Origin: JAITMY01 sp031549685
GTDB lineage: Bacteria; Bacteroidota; Bacteroidia; Bacteroidales; UBA932
Direction: 5' to 3'
NCBI GenBank assembly: GCA_031549685.1
Contig: JAVBPG010000026.1
Location: 1-52,959 of the forward strand
Length of the DNA stretch: 52,959 bases
Below are positions 14,343 through 23,415 of this stretch, piece after piece; within the stretch, counting starts at the first letter, position 1, and each line of letters begins with the position of its first letter. The position numbers and the translations under genes were made by a program. The notes under the pieces are model-generated. The model did no database searches. It saw nothing but the letters and a program-made list of their open reading frames with translations, and was not told where the DNA came from.

Positions 14343-16514
14343 CTACTTTTTTCGTGAACGTTTTGACTTTTTTACGGCAAGCGGCTCTTCATTTTCGGGC
14401 GCATCCTCCTCCATCATCAGGTAGTCGAGCTGCTTTTTTTCCATGTTTACGCGGTCCACCTTTATGCGCACGGCGTCGCCCAGCGTGTAGGTTTTGCCGG
14501 TGCGGCGGCCCACCACGCGGTAGTTGTCCTCGTCAAAGTAAAAGTAGTCGTCCTTGAGCGTGCGCAGCAGCACCATGCCCTCGATTTTGTTCTCGCTTAT
14601 TTCCACGTAAATGCCGCGATCGGTAACGCCCGAAATAACGCCCTCGTATTCGCCTCCGATTTTATCCTGCATGTACTCCGCCATTTTGTACTTAATGGAG
14701 GCGCGCTCGGCCTCGGCGGCCAGACCCTCCATTTCGCTGGAGTGCTTGCACAGCTGCTCGTAATCCTCGGCGCTGGCCGACTTGCCGTCGTTGAGGTAGC
14801 GCTCCAGCAGGCGGTGCACCATCATGTCGGGGTAGCGGCGAATGGGCGAGGTAAAGTGCGTGTAGTACTCAAAGGCCAGGCCGTAGTGCCCCACGTTTTT
14901 GGTGCTGTAGCGGGCCTTGGCCATGCAGCGCAGCGCCAGCGTTTCGAGCAGGTTCTGCGCCTTGCCTCCCCGCACCTCGTCGAGCAGGTTGTTCAGCTCG
15001 CGCGAAATCTTTTTCCCCTTGCCGAAGTTTACCTTGTAGCCCAGCTGCTGCGCCACGTGCGACAGGTTTTGCAGCTTCTGCTCGTTGGGGTCTTCGTGAA
15101 TGCGGTACACAAAGGTTTTGGGCTTGCTTTTGCCGGCGGGCTTGCCTATATGCTCGGCCACGCTCCGGTTGGCCAGCAGCATAAACTCCTCAATGAGCTG
15201 GTGCGACGGCGTGTCCTCGCGGAAGTAAACGCCTATGGGTTTGCCGTTTTTGTCAATGTCAAAGCGGGCTTCGGCGCGCTCAAATCCCACCGAACCGTTT
15301 TGGAAGCGCTCCCGGCGCAGCTGCTGCGCAAGCGTGTGGAGCGTGAGAATTTCGTCGCTGTAGTTGCCGCGGCCGCTGTCAATAATGTCCTGCACCTCCT
15401 CGTAGTTAAAGCGGTGGTCGGACATGATAACCGTTTTGCCGAACCAGCGCGATACGATATTCGCTTGCTCGTCCATTTCAAACACGGCGGAGAAGCAGAG
15501 CTTGTCCTCCCTTGGCCGGAGCGAGCAAAGCCCGTTGCTCAGGCGCTCGGGGAGCATGGGCACCGTTCGGTCCACCAGGTAAACCGAGGTGGCGCGGCTC
15601 ACGGCCTCCTTGTCAATGGTGGAATCGGGGGTAACGTAGTGCGTTACATCGGCAATGTGCACGCCCACCTCGTAGTGGCCGTTGGGCAGCCGCAGCAGCG
15701 ACAGCGCATCGTCAAAATCCTTGGCATCCTTGGGGTCGATGGTAAGCGTGGTGATTTCGCGGAAGTCGCGGCGCAGGGGCAGCTCCTTCGCAACGTCGTC
15801 CCCCACCTTTTCGGCCGCCTTTTCCACCGCGGGGTCAAACTTGTAGGGCAATCCGTACTCGGCCAGTATGGCGTGCATTTCGGCGTTGTTTTCGCCGGGG
15901 TTGCCCAGCACGTCAACAATTTTTCCAACGGGCTGCTTGGCGTTAGCCGGCCAGTCGGTAATGCTTACCAGCACCTTTTGCCCGTCCTGCGCGCCGCCCA
16001 GCTGGTCGGCCGGAATGGTAATATCGATGTGCATGTGGCGGCTGTCGGGCGTAACGTAGCCGTGGTACTTCATCTTGCGCAGCACGCCGACGAACTCGGT
16101 GCGGGCGCGCTGCAAAATTTCGGTAACCTCGCCCTCGGGCCTACGGGCGGTTTGGCGCATGAATACCTTTACCGTATCGCCGTGCAGGGCGTGGTTGAGC
16201 GCGTGCGGCGGGATAAAAATATCCACCTCGCTGGCATCGCTTTCGAGGTAGGCAAATCCGCTGCCGGTCATGTCGATTACGCCTGTAATTTCAACGCCCT
16301 TCATGCGGGTTTTGTACAAGTTGTCGTGGGTAAGCACCAGCCTTCCCTCCCTTACCAGGGCGTCCACCGCGGCGGTAATTTTGGCGCGCTGGTTGGCGTC
16401 CTTTACCCGCATGGATTTAAAAATCTGCCCCAGCGTAAACGGCTTGTTAATGCTCATCAGGTAACTGTTGAGCCGCTGCAAAATATCATTTTTATAGTGT
16501 TTCCTTTGTGCCAT
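14343..16514 (-). CDS. rnr: Ribonuclease R
   Basis: A 3'-5' exoribonuclease that degrades structured RNA. The start is taken at MAQRKHYKND (16514); the longer frame begins at a GTG with an unrelated leader. Domains of the 723 residues: an N-terminal winged-helix (PFTLGQIFKSM, about 25-70), cold-shock domains (about 72-240), the RNB catalytic domain with the acidic cluster IDPKDAKDFDDAL at 259-271 (Asp260, 266, 268 and 269) and HIADVTHYV, then an S1 domain (EGVISGVTDRGIYVEI) and a short basic tail. RNase R is usually 700-830 residues. It lies beside the RicT-like protein on the same strand, so two RNA-decay factors may be expressed together. Confidence 0.95.
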   Translation of the reverse strand: MAQRKHYKNDILQRLNSYLMSINKPFTLGQIFKSMRVKDANQRAKITAAVDALVREGRLVLTHDNLYKTRMKGVEITGVIDMTGSGFAYLESDASEVDIFIPPHALNHALHGDTVKVFMRQTARRPEGEVTEILQRARTEFVGVLRKMKYHGYVTPDSRHMHIDITIPADQLGGAQDGQKVLVSITDWPANAKQPVGKIVDVLGNPGENNAEMHAILAEYGLPYKFDPAVEKAAEKVGDDVAKELPLRRDFREITTLTIDPKDAKDFDDALSLLRLPNGHYEVGVHIADVTHYVTPDSTIDKEAVSRATSVYLVDRTVPMLPERLSNGLCSLRPREDKLCFSAVFEMDEQANIVSRWFGKTVIMSDHRFNYEEVQDIIDSGRGNYSDEILTLHTLAQQLRRERFQNGSVGFERAEARFDIDKNGKPIGVYFREDTPSHQLIEEFMLLANRSVAEHIGKPAGKSKPKTFVYRIHEDPNEQKLQNLSHVAQQLGYKVNFGKGKKISRELNNLLDEVRGGKAQNLLETLALRCMAKARYSTKNVGHYGLAFEYYTHFTSPIRRYPDMMVHRLLERYLNDGKSASAEDYEQLCKHSSEMEGLAAEAERASIKYKMAEYMQDKIGGEYEGVISGVTDRGIYVEISENKIEGMVLLRTLKDDYFYFDEDNYRVVGRRTGKTYTLGDAVRIKVDRVNMEKKQLDYLMMEEDAPENEEPLAVKKSKRSRKK

Positions 16515-16656
16515 AATGTTTGTGATAAATTTTCCGAAAGTCTGGTTGCCACTCCCGCAGGGCACAAAATAACAATGTGATTGAAAAGTTGTTATAATAA
16601 GATTTAAACAACCTCTTAGCTAATGTTAAAGCGATAAAATCAGCCCGCAATCTTTG

Positions 16657-16664
16657 TATCTTTG
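16657..16664 (+). promoter_or_regulatory. -7 box of the patatin-mrp transcript
   Basis: TATCTTTG matches TAnnTTTG and lies 40 nt before the ATG at 16705, in the divergent region between rnr and the patatin gene. No matching -33 TTTG is visible. Confidence 0.5.
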
Positions 16665-16704
16665 CCTTGCGTCGTAAAACTTATAAAGATAGTAAAAAAA
16701 CGGT

Positions 16705-17490
16705 ATGGTTGACAATAAATCACAAAAGATGAAGGTGGGCATCGTTTTTAGCGGAGGCGGCTCGCGAGGATTTGCGCACGTTGGCGTTATTCGCGCGCTG
16801 GAGGAGCGAGGCGTTGCTCCCTATGCCCTATCGGGAACCAGCGCCGGAGCCATAGTGGCCGCGCTGTACGCCGATGGCTGTACGCCCAACGAAATTCTCG
16901 ACTTTTTTGGCGGGCACAAGCTGACCGATTTTACGGGCTTTGGCTTTTCGCGCCGCGGAGTTTTTAACCTCGAAAAGTTTGGCAAGGCGCTGAACAATAC
17001 GCTCCGGCACAAAACCTTTGAGGAGATGCCGATACCGCTTTTTGTGGCGGCAAGCAACCTCAACACCGGGAGCAGCACCTACTTTCACCACGGCACCATT
17101 GCCGACAAGGTGGTAGCCTCGGCTTCGGTGCCCGTGCTCTTCAGCCCGGTAGAGATTGACGGCCACACCTACGTGGACGGCGGGCTGCTCGAAAACCTGC
17201 CCGTAACGCCGCTGCGCGAGATCTGCGATTTTGTAATCGGCATAAACGTAAGCCCGGCCGAAAAGGTGGAGCACTTTACCTCGTTTGTACACGTCAACGA
17301 GCAGGCCATGAACGTGCTGGTGCAGCACAACACTTCGGTTTCGAAGTGCCAGTGCGACATGATTATTGAGCTCAAGGGCCTGCACGACTACCGCTTTTTG
17401 GACATGAAAAATCGCGCCCTGATTGCCGAGTCAGGCTACAGGCAAGCCAAGGCGCAGCTGGATAAAATGGGCATGATGTTTGAGGATTAA
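16705..17490 (+). CDS. Patatin-like phospholipase
   Basis: A 261-residue cytosolic lipid hydrolase of the RssA-type patatin family. The oxyanion loop is FSGGGSRGFAHVG (15-27), the nucleophile is Ser46 in GTSAG, and the catalytic Asp158 lies in VDGGLLENLP. No signal peptide is present. The likely reaction is ester hydrolysis of phospholipids or lysophospholipids; the substrate is unknown. It is the first gene of a short run with mrp, 16 nt downstream, so the two are probably co-transcribed. A second, larger patatin fused to a barrel is at 38755-41091. Confidence 0.88.
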   Translation: MVDNKSQKMKVGIVFSGGGSRGFAHVGVIRALEERGVAPYALSGTSAGAIVAALYADGCTPNEILDFFGGHKLTDFTGFGFSRRGVFNLEKFGKALNNTLRHKTFEEMPIPLFVAASNLNTGSSTYFHHGTIADKVVASASVPVLFSPVEIDGHTYVDGGLLENLPVTPLREICDFVIGINVSPAEKVEHFTSFVHVNEQAMNVLVQHNTSVSKCQCDMIIELKGLHDYRFLDMKNRALIAESGYRQAKAQLDKMGMMFED

Positions 17491-17506
17491 AAACAGAAAA
17501 TTGATA

Positions 17507-18559
17507 ATGAACGACCAAATTTTACACCTTCTGTCAAGCGTTATTCACCCCGAAAGCGACAAAAGCATTGTGACCATGGGAATGGTGGAGGCGATGGAGG
17601 TAACGCAGGAAAGGATAGCGTTTTCTTTGTGCTTTAAGAAATCCCGAGACCCCTTTGCCAACACCATCAAGCAGCAGTGCGAGAAGGCGCTCGGCGACAA
17701 GTTTCCCGGGCACGATGTGGATATTACGCTGGTATTTCCCGAGGCCAAGCCCGCACAAAAGGTGCAAAAGCCGCTGGAAAAAGAGCCCCACAAGCTGGCA
17801 AACGTGAAGCATACCATTGCGGTAGTTTCGGGAAAAGGCGGGGTGGGCAAATCCACCATTTCGGTCAACCTGGCCATTTCGCTGGCGCAGCAAGGCTACA
17901 AGGTGGGGCTGATTGATGCCGACATCTACGGACCTTCCATTCCCAAAATGTTCGGCGTGGAAAACGAAAAGCCCCTGGCCAACGAGCAGGAGCACATTCT
18001 GCCCGTGGAAAAGTACGGCGTAAAAATGCTCTCCATCGGCTTCTTCGTTAAGCCCGACGACCCGCTTGTTTGGCGCGCCCCCATGGCCACCAGCGCCCTC
18101 AAGCAGCTTATGCTGCAGGCCGAGTGGGGCGAGCTCGACTTTTTGATGATAGACATGCCACCCGGCACCGGCGACATTCACCTTACGCTCATACAGGAGC
18201 TGCAGCTGAGCGGCGCCATTGTGGTAAGCACGCCGCAGCAGGTGGCGCTGGCCGATGCGCTCAAGGGTATTAACATGCTACGCAGCGAAAACGTGAACGT
18301 GCGCATACTTGGCCTGGTGGAAAATATGGCCTGGTTTACGCCCGCTGAGCTACCGCAAAACCGCTACTATATTTTTGGAAAAGACGGCTGCAAAAAGCTG
18401 GCCAAGGAGATGAACCTGCCCCTGCTGGGCGAAATACCCCTTGTGCAAAGCATTTGCGATGGCGGCGACAGCGGAGCGCCCGTGGCCTTGGGCGAGGGCC
18501 TACCCAAGCTGGCCTTTGCGCAGCTGACGGAAAATGTGTTGAAACAACTAAAGGGATAA
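17507..18559 (+). CDS. mrp: Mrp/ApbC-type Fe-S cluster carrier ATPase
   Basis: P-loop ATPase that binds and transfers [4Fe-4S] clusters to apo-proteins. The N-terminal MIP18/DUF59 domain (1-90) is followed by the Walker A SGKGGVGKST (108-117), the GLIDADIYGPSIPKMFG switch and MIDMPPGTGD. The start at 17507 (MNDQILHLL) is preferred over the ORF start 27 nt upstream. The usual CxxC near the C-terminus, found in E. coli Mrp, is absent: the region reads MAWFTPAELPQNRYYIFG, which is common in Bacteroidota homologues. It is followed by a NifU-domain protein, so the two form an Fe-S assembly pair. Confidence 0.9.
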   Translation: MNDQILHLLSSVIHPESDKSIVTMGMVEAMEVTQERIAFSLCFKKSRDPFANTIKQQCEKALGDKFPGHDVDITLVFPEAKPAQKVQKPLEKEPHKLANVKHTIAVVSGKGGVGKSTISVNLAISLAQQGYKVGLIDADIYGPSIPKMFGVENEKPLANEQEHILPVEKYGVKMLSIGFFVKPDDPLVWRAPMATSALKQLMLQAEWGELDFLMIDMPPGTGDIHLTLIQELQLSGAIVVSTPQQVALADALKGINMLRSENVNVRILGLVENMAWFTPAELPQNRYYIFGKDGCKKLAKEMNLPLLGEIPLVQSICDGGDSGAPVALGEGLPKLAFAQLTENVLKQLKG

Positions 18560-18634
18560 AAAGATAAAACACGCTTCGCGTGATAAAATTTATCGTGAAC
18601 CTTTTATCGTCCGTAGGACATTTATCTTTTTATC
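18555..18634. repeat. Palindromic spacer between mrp and the NifU gene
   Basis: GATAAAAAGATAAA (18555-18568, overlapping the mrp stop) pairs exactly with TTTATCTTTTTATC (18621-18634). Inside lies the small hairpin CACGC-TTC-GCGTG and further GATAAAA/TTTTATC words. Confidence 0.75.
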
Positions 18635-18643
18635 TATACTCTT

Positions 18644-18874
18644 ATGGATGATTTGAAATCCCGCATAGAAGTCGCCCTGGGCGAAATTCGTCCGCTGCTC
18701 AAAGCCGACGGCGGCGACATAGTGCTGGTGGACATTACGCCCAACATGGTGGTGCGCGTGAGGCTAAAGGGCGCATGCAAGGGCTGCCCGTTCAGCTTTA
18801 TTACCATGACCAGCGTAATCCGCGAAAGGATACTGAAGGCGGCGCCGGAGGTAAGGGAGGTGGAGGAGGTGTAA
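18644..18874 (+). CDS. NifU C-terminal domain (Nfu-type) Fe-S protein
   Basis: A 76-residue protein made only of the NifU-C/Nfu scaffold domain: IRPLLKADGGDIVLVDI followed by the cluster-binding CKGCPFS (CxxC) and the helix ITMTSVIRERILKAAP. Such proteins bind a [4Fe-4S] cluster between two monomers and deliver it to targets. It lies directly after mrp, separated by a palindromic spacer. Leu isomerase, NadA and possibly RicT in this window are Fe-S proteins that such a system could serve, but that is inference. Confidence 0.9.
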   Translation: MDDLKSRIEVALGEIRPLLKADGGDIVLVDITPNMVVRVRLKGACKGCPFSFITMTSVIRERILKAAPEVREVEEV

Positions 18875-18934
18875 AAAGCGGCTTTTTCGCCGCTACGTGG
18901 GCGCATGCCCACCACAAAAGGGTGGAGAAGAAAA

Positions 18935-18972
18935 AGAGCCCCAAAAACAACGGTTGTTGTTTTTGGGGCTCT
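18935..18972. terminator. Bidirectional terminator between the NifU-domain and LamG genes
   Basis: AGAGCCCCAAAAACAAC (18935-18951) and GTTGTTTTTGGGGCTCT (18956-18972) form a perfect 17-bp stem with a 4-nt GGTT loop, placed between two converging genes. It is preceded by smaller hairpins at 18877-18894 and 18897-18912. Confidence 0.85.
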
Positions 18973-18994
18973 GTAGCTTGCTTGTGCAGCTTAG

Positions 18995-19909
18995 CTAGTC
19001 GGCCACTGCAACCTCTGCATCGTACAGGTCTTGAATCTCCTTATCGGTCAGCGCACGGTTGTAAATACGCATTTCGTCCAGCTGGCCGCGGAAGGTGTTT
19101 TGCCAAGCTAGCATATCATACTGCAACACCTGGTTGGCCCAGTAGCCTATTACGCCAATGTTGGGCTTGCCTACGCGCGTGTACTGGTGCAGGTCGCCCA
19201 GCGGAACGGCAGGAGTAGCACCTTCTACCTGGGGAATGTTGGCAAGCTCGGATCTTGCATACTTTTTGCCGTTGATGTAGTAGCACTTGGTAGAGGTAGC
19301 GTTGTCGTACTTTACCATAAAGTGGTACCATCCGCTATCCGCCGCCATGGGGGTTTTAGCGGCAGCGCCTTCGGGACTCCAAAGAATACCAAACTCGTTT
19401 CTGTTACCGCGTGTAAGTAGGGTAACAGAGTCAGCTTTCCCATCCTGATAAATTTGCATACCGGCAGCCCAGTGGTCGGCAGGGATTGAGGCAACACCGT
19501 CGACCATAACCACCTCGCCTCCGCTCAGCGAGAAGATGGCATCTGCCCCTGCACGCGCGACAAATTTTACCCAAAGTGCAATGGTGTACTGCTTTACATT
19601 AGCAATCTTGTCGGTTGCCGAGTAGGGAAAGGTAATGTACGAAGCCTCTGCGCCCTGGTAAGCCTTACCCCTCTTACCCGCAACGTAGGTAACGTTTCCC
19701 TCCTCCGTACCGGTGCGGTTACCCTTGGTATCGTTCGGCGAATCGTTGAACGCCCAGTAGGCAATAAGGTTCTCCTTGGCAATGTTGTCGGGGTCGGCAA
19801 CGGTGGGGCCGGGTTCGGGTTCCTTGTCGTCATCCTTGCCACATGCTACCATGGCTGCCGTACCAATGGCAAGCGCGGCCACAAAGAGCCATTTAAAATT
19901 CTTTTTCAT
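18995..19909 (-). CDS. LamG-domain surface lipoprotein
   Basis: A 304-residue lipoprotein: signal peptide with lipobox AMVAC, then GKDDDKEPEPGP. Lys at +3 followed by acidic residues fits the Bacteroidota lipoprotein export signal, so it is probably displayed on the cell surface. The rest is a concanavalin A-like (LamG) fold: LIAYWAFNDSPNDTKGN, ASYITFPYS, YTIALWVKF, WYHFMVKYDN, and the closing FRGQLDEMRIYNRALTDKEIQDLY, a hallmark of this family. It is probably a carbohydrate- or matrix-binding protein; the ligand is unknown. A -7 box precedes it, and a strong terminator follows. Confidence 0.85.
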   Translation of the reverse strand: MKKNFKWLFVAALAIGTAAMVACGKDDDKEPEPGPTVADPDNIAKENLIAYWAFNDSPNDTKGNRTGTEEGNVTYVAGKRGKAYQGAEASYITFPYSATDKIANVKQYTIALWVKFVARAGADAIFSLSGGEVVMVDGVASIPADHWAAGMQIYQDGKADSVTLLTRGNRNEFGILWSPEGAAAKTPMAADSGWYHFMVKYDNATSTKCYYINGKKYARSELANIPQVEGATPAVPLGDLHQYTRVGKPNIGVIGYWANQVLQYDMLAWQNTFRGQLDEMRIYNRALTDKEIQDLYDAEVAVAD

Positions 19910-19956
19910 AACAGTACGTAATGTTTAGTTGGTTAATAAATTATTTTTTCAGGGCG

Positions 19957-19964
19957 CAAAGCTA
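19957..19964 (-). promoter_or_regulatory. -7 box of the LamG lipoprotein gene
   Basis: Minus-strand TAGCTTTG (TAnnTTTG), 48 nt before the ATG at 19909. No clear -33 element. Confidence 0.45.
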
Positions 19965-20084
19965 CATGCTGCCGCAAAAAAAAATTGAAAACAAGCTTAA
20001 CAGACTGTTAAATGGGCTCGGAATGGGACGCTTTTGCAGAAAATGGGACAACTTTTATGGCTATCCGACAGTGGTCATGAAGGG

Positions 20085-21203
20085 TTATTCGGGCAAGCTT
20101 TTGCCCCCGAGGGCGCTCATAAAGCCGGAAGGTGTGGTCCCTTCGAATTCGGTAAAAATACGGTAAAAGCTTGATCGAGAGGTAAATCCGCTAATGTTCA
20201 TGAGCTCCTTTACGGACAAGCCCTTGTCCTTGCCCGCCAGGCGCTTAAAGTGCTCCACGCGCAGGTAGCTCAGGTAGTCCTTAAAGCCGGCAAAGCCGCT
20301 GTTTTTGATAGCTTCCACCACGTGCAGCTGCTTTGCGCCCAGGTCGCCGGCCATGTCCCTAAGCGTATAGGCGGGGTTGGTGTAGGAGGCGTTGTTTTCA
20401 AAGTAAACGCTCATTTTACCGAAAAGCGCTTCGGCGCCGGTCAAGGCCTTTTTATTTTCCGGGGCGGACTTCGCCTCCTCGCCCTTTTCCATGCGGTGCG
20501 ACAGGGGGTTTTCGTACATGAGGTGAAGCGCCGAGCCGTAAATGGCAAATACGACTATTACCATGCCGTAGGTGTCGAACAAAAACCTGGTGGGAAAGAG
20601 CGTAAAGGCTGCGTAGTACACCAGTATAAACAGCTGCAAGGCTACAAATACACTCATTTTCAGCGTAGCCCTGCGCCTTACGGAGGAAAAATGCCCCAGC
20701 ACCGGTATAAGCAGGTAAACAATCGGAATAACGAGCGAGGCAACGAACAGAACAAGCCGCAACTGTACGTTGAACTGCTGGAGGTTACCTAGCACATCGG
20801 CCAGCGAGTTGAGCTCGGTGGTATACCCGTCAAACCAGTAGTAGCAAATGGTAACAAGCGTTATTACCCCCACGGGGATAAGAAGAGAAACAAACCTTAA
20901 CGGGGTAAGGTAGGCGGGGCGCAGCGTGGCAAGAGGGTAAAGAAAGGCGGGGGTAACCACCACAAACCACTCTACCATGCGGCGCGCCACCAGCAGGCCG
21001 TAGCCCAACGTGGGCGCGGAGGGTTCGTAGTAGCCCAGCAGCCACATGAGGTTGTTGTGCAGCAACATTCCACTTGCCATCAGCACCATTGCGCCCCACC
21101 AAAGCCTCAAGCGGTTGCCGGCAGCGCCCGCAATGAGCATTATGGCCAGCACCAGGGCAACAAAATCCAGCAACACCTCAACGGCAAGTAAAAACCAGGT
21201 CAT
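20085..21203 (-). CDS. Membrane-bound AraC-family transcriptional regulator
   Basis: An N-terminal membrane part with about seven hydrophobic helices (residues 1-230 of the 372-residue form) is followed by a linker and an AraC-type DNA-binding domain: AYTLRDMAGDLGAKQLHVVEAIK (first HTH) and LSVKELMNISGFTSRSSFYRIFTEFEGTTPSGF (second HTH). The ATG at 21203 (MTWFLLAVEVLL) is preferred over an upstream TTG. Such regulators couple a membrane-embedded sensor to transcription; the signal is unknown. The neighbouring LamG lipoprotein gene, on the same strand downstream, may be a target, but nothing in the sequence proves it. Confidence 0.82.
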   Translation of the reverse strand: MTWFLLAVEVLLDFVALVLAIMLIAGAAGNRLRLWWGAMVLMASGMLLHNNLMWLLGYYEPSAPTLGYGLLVARRMVEWFVVVTPAFLYPLATLRPAYLTPLRFVSLLIPVGVITLVTICYYWFDGYTTELNSLADVLGNLQQFNVQLRLVLFVASLVIPIVYLLIPVLGHFSSVRRRATLKMSVFVALQLFILVYYAAFTLFPTRFLFDTYGMVIVVFAIYGSALHLMYENPLSHRMEKGEEAKSAPENKKALTGAEALFGKMSVYFENNASYTNPAYTLRDMAGDLGAKQLHVVEAIKNSGFAGFKDYLSYLRVEHFKRLAGKDKGLSVKELMNISGFTSRSSFYRIFTEFEGTTPSGFMSALGGKSLPE

Positions 21204-21305
21204 AAGCAGCCCCACAACGGTTACACAAAAAGCAGTCTTTTTACCATACGGCAAGGCGTACGCGCCACCGCACAAGGTTCATACAATTTCCAAACGCGCT
21301 CCGGC

Positions 21306-22949
21306 CTACTTTTTTTGCAAAAGCGAGCCGTACTGCGCCTCGTTTTGCAAAATTCCAGCAGCGTGCTTCACCTCGGTATCGTGGCGGGTGCTCACCTCCA
21401 GGCGGCCCCGCTGGTAGTAGTAGCGGCTGGCTATTTCCTCCTCCAGCAGCTCCGAAATTTCGCTTTTAAAGCGCTCAAAGTCCTGCGGAATGTCGGGCGT
21501 AAGCTTAGCGGTCAAATCGTCCAACTCGGGCTTTAAATTGTCGTAATACTTCTCCTTTTTAAGCGTCTTTACCAAATCCTGCAGCGCCTTCGACGAAGTG
21601 GTTTCGTAGGTAAAGTTGGAGTCCTTGGCAAACTTTACAAAATCCTTAAAATCATCTTGCCGTAAAGAAAATTCGCTTGCCGGGGCAACGGTCGCGTGGC
21701 GCACGTAGTAGTGGTTGGCAAAGTCAAAAAAGAGGTTTTGCGTGTACAGCTTCAGCAAAATTTGCGGGGTAACAATAGGTGTCAGCTGCTCGTCGGGCGT
21801 AATGCCGCCGCCATCGTACACGGTACGGCCGGCGCGGGTGGTAAACTTGCGCACCAGCGAGTCGGGTATTTTACCCACGCTGCCGTCGGGGTTGCGGTGC
21901 GTATAGTCCACCGCTTGAACGCATCTACCACTTGGCGTATAGTATTTTGCAGTGGTCAACTTAAACTTTTCATTGAAGGGTAAGGGGCGCACGCTCTGCA
22001 CCAAGCCCTTGCCGTAGCTGCGCTGGCCCACCACCACTGCCCTATCCAAATCCTGCAGCGCCCCCGCCACAATTTCCGACGACGAGGCCGAGGCGCTGTT
22101 AATCATTACCGCCAGCGGAATATTCACGTCCAGCGGTGCGCGGTCGGTTTTGTACTTCAACTCGCCGCCTACCCTTCCCTTTACGCTTACCACCTCCTGC
22201 CCCTTGGGCACAAACAGGTTTACCACCCTTATCGCCTCCTCGAGCAGGCCGCCGGGGTTGCTGCGCAGGTCGAGCACCAAGCTGGTGGCTCCCGCTTTTT
22301 TCAGCTCCTCCACCGCGCGCTTTACCTCCTCGCTGCAATCCTTGGTAAAGGATGAGAAACAAATGTAGCCCACGCTGCTGTTGGGCAGCAGGCCGTGGTA
22401 AGGCACGCTCGAAAGCTGAATTTGCGTGCGCTGTAGCTGCAGCTCCACCGTGTCCTTTGTCCCGAATTTTATGACGCTCAACTTGAGCGAGGTCCCTATT
22501 TTTCCCTTCAGCGAGGCGCTTACCTCGCTCACGTTTTTGCTATCCACATGTTGCCCGTCCACGGCAAACACAACATCGCCCGGGCGAAGCCCCGCCTTGT
22601 CCGCCGGAAACCCCTGGTAGGGCTCGGCAATCTCAATCAGCTCGCCCCGCTTGCGGATGAGCGCGCCGATGCCGCCGTACTGCCCGGTGGTCGAAAAGTC
22701 AAAATCGCTGACCTCGTCCTCGGGAATAAACACGGTGTAGGGATCGAGCGACTCAAGCATTTCGTCCACGGCGGTTCGTATCAGCTTTTCGTAGTTTACC
22801 GTGTCAACATAGTACATGTTGAGCTCCTGCAAAATGGCAAAAAACACATCAACATTTTTGGCCACCTTAAAGGAGGCCGACTGGGCAAAGGTAAAGGTAG
22901 CACTCAGCACCAGGGCGGTAGCGACAAGTAATTTTTTAATTTTATTCAT
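21306..22949 (-). CDS. C-terminal processing peptidase (S41 family)
   Basis: A periplasmic serine protease of the CtpA/Prc type. The 547 residues have a signal peptide (about 1-22), an N-terminal helical part, a PDZ domain (about 85-170, GGIGALI.. GLRPGDVVFAVDG) and the peptidase domain. The catalytic Ser289 is in SASASSSEIVAGAL and the Lys314 in SYGKGLVQ, 25 residues apart as in the family. It degrades or trims C-terminal tails of periplasmic proteins. It is the last gene after yidD, 178 nt apart, in the DUF4271-hemD-rnpA-yidD cluster. Confidence 0.92.
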   Translation of the reverse strand: MNKIKKLLVATALVLSATFTFAQSASFKVAKNVDVFFAILQELNMYYVDTVNYEKLIRTAVDEMLESLDPYTVFIPEDEVSDFDFSTTGQYGGIGALIRKRGELIEIAEPYQGFPADKAGLRPGDVVFAVDGQHVDSKNVSEVSASLKGKIGTSLKLSVIKFGTKDTVELQLQRTQIQLSSVPYHGLLPNSSVGYICFSSFTKDCSEEVKRAVEELKKAGATSLVLDLRSNPGGLLEEAIRVVNLFVPKGQEVVSVKGRVGGELKYKTDRAPLDVNIPLAVMINSASASSSEIVAGALQDLDRAVVVGQRSYGKGLVQSVRPLPFNEKFKLTTAKYYTPSGRCVQAVDYTHRNPDGSVGKIPDSLVRKFTTRAGRTVYDGGGITPDEQLTPIVTPQILLKLYTQNLFFDFANHYYVRHATVAPASEFSLRQDDFKDFVKFAKDSNFTYETTSSKALQDLVKTLKKEKYYDNLKPELDDLTAKLTPDIPQDFERFKSEISELLEEEIASRYYYQRGRLEVSTRHDTEVKHAAGILQNEAQYGSLLQKK

Positions 22950-23127
22950 GGGGTTTAGTTATCAAATACGTTTTTTACTCCAAACAAAAGAGATTTACTA
23001 CAAAAGGAAAAGCTGCAAATTTGCAAATCTGCATAAAGATAATAATAGTAGAATACTTAATACGGTCATAAACAATTTTTAATAGACGGGGTTTACGGGA
23101 GGGGGATCCTGTAAATCCCATCTAAAT

Positions 23128-23415
23128 CTACTCTTCTTTAGCAGCATCTTTTTTCGTTCCAAAAATTTTATCCGGAACAGGATCGTATCCGCTGCCGCCC
23201 CAAGGATTGCACGAAAGGATGCGGCGCAAGGTAAGCAGCAAGCCCCAAAAGGGTCCGTGCTTTTGTAACGCCTCAATGGCGTACTGTGAGCAGGTGGGCG
23301 TATAGCGACAGGCGTTGGGAAGAATGGGCGATATAAGCAAGCGGTAGGCTTTTACCAACCAAATAAAAGGTTGCGACAGGGCTTTATTTATTGCTATTTG
23401 CCAGGGCTTTAACAT
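23128..23415 (-). CDS. yidD: Membrane protein insertion efficiency factor YidD
   Basis: A 95-residue protein with the YidD core: LVKAYRLLISPILPNACRYTPTCSQYAIEAL (with the conserved cysteines), then RRILSCNPWGGSGYDPVP. It associates with the inner membrane through an amphipathic N-terminal helix and aids YidC. Its start overlaps the 3' end of rnpA by 32 nt, the usual rnpA-yidD coupling. A slightly longer C-terminus ends in AAKEE. Confidence 0.95.
   Translation of the reverse strand: MLKPWQIAINKALSQPFIWLVKAYRLLISPILPNACRYTPTCSQYAIEALQKHGPFWGLLLTLRRILSCNPWGGSGYDPVPDKIFGTKKDAAKEE

Noticed and set aside
14742..16580. A 612-codon plus-strand frame opposite RNase R
   Set aside because: Antisense shadow of rnr; low-complexity valine/alanine/leucine-rich translation, no domain, no promoter.
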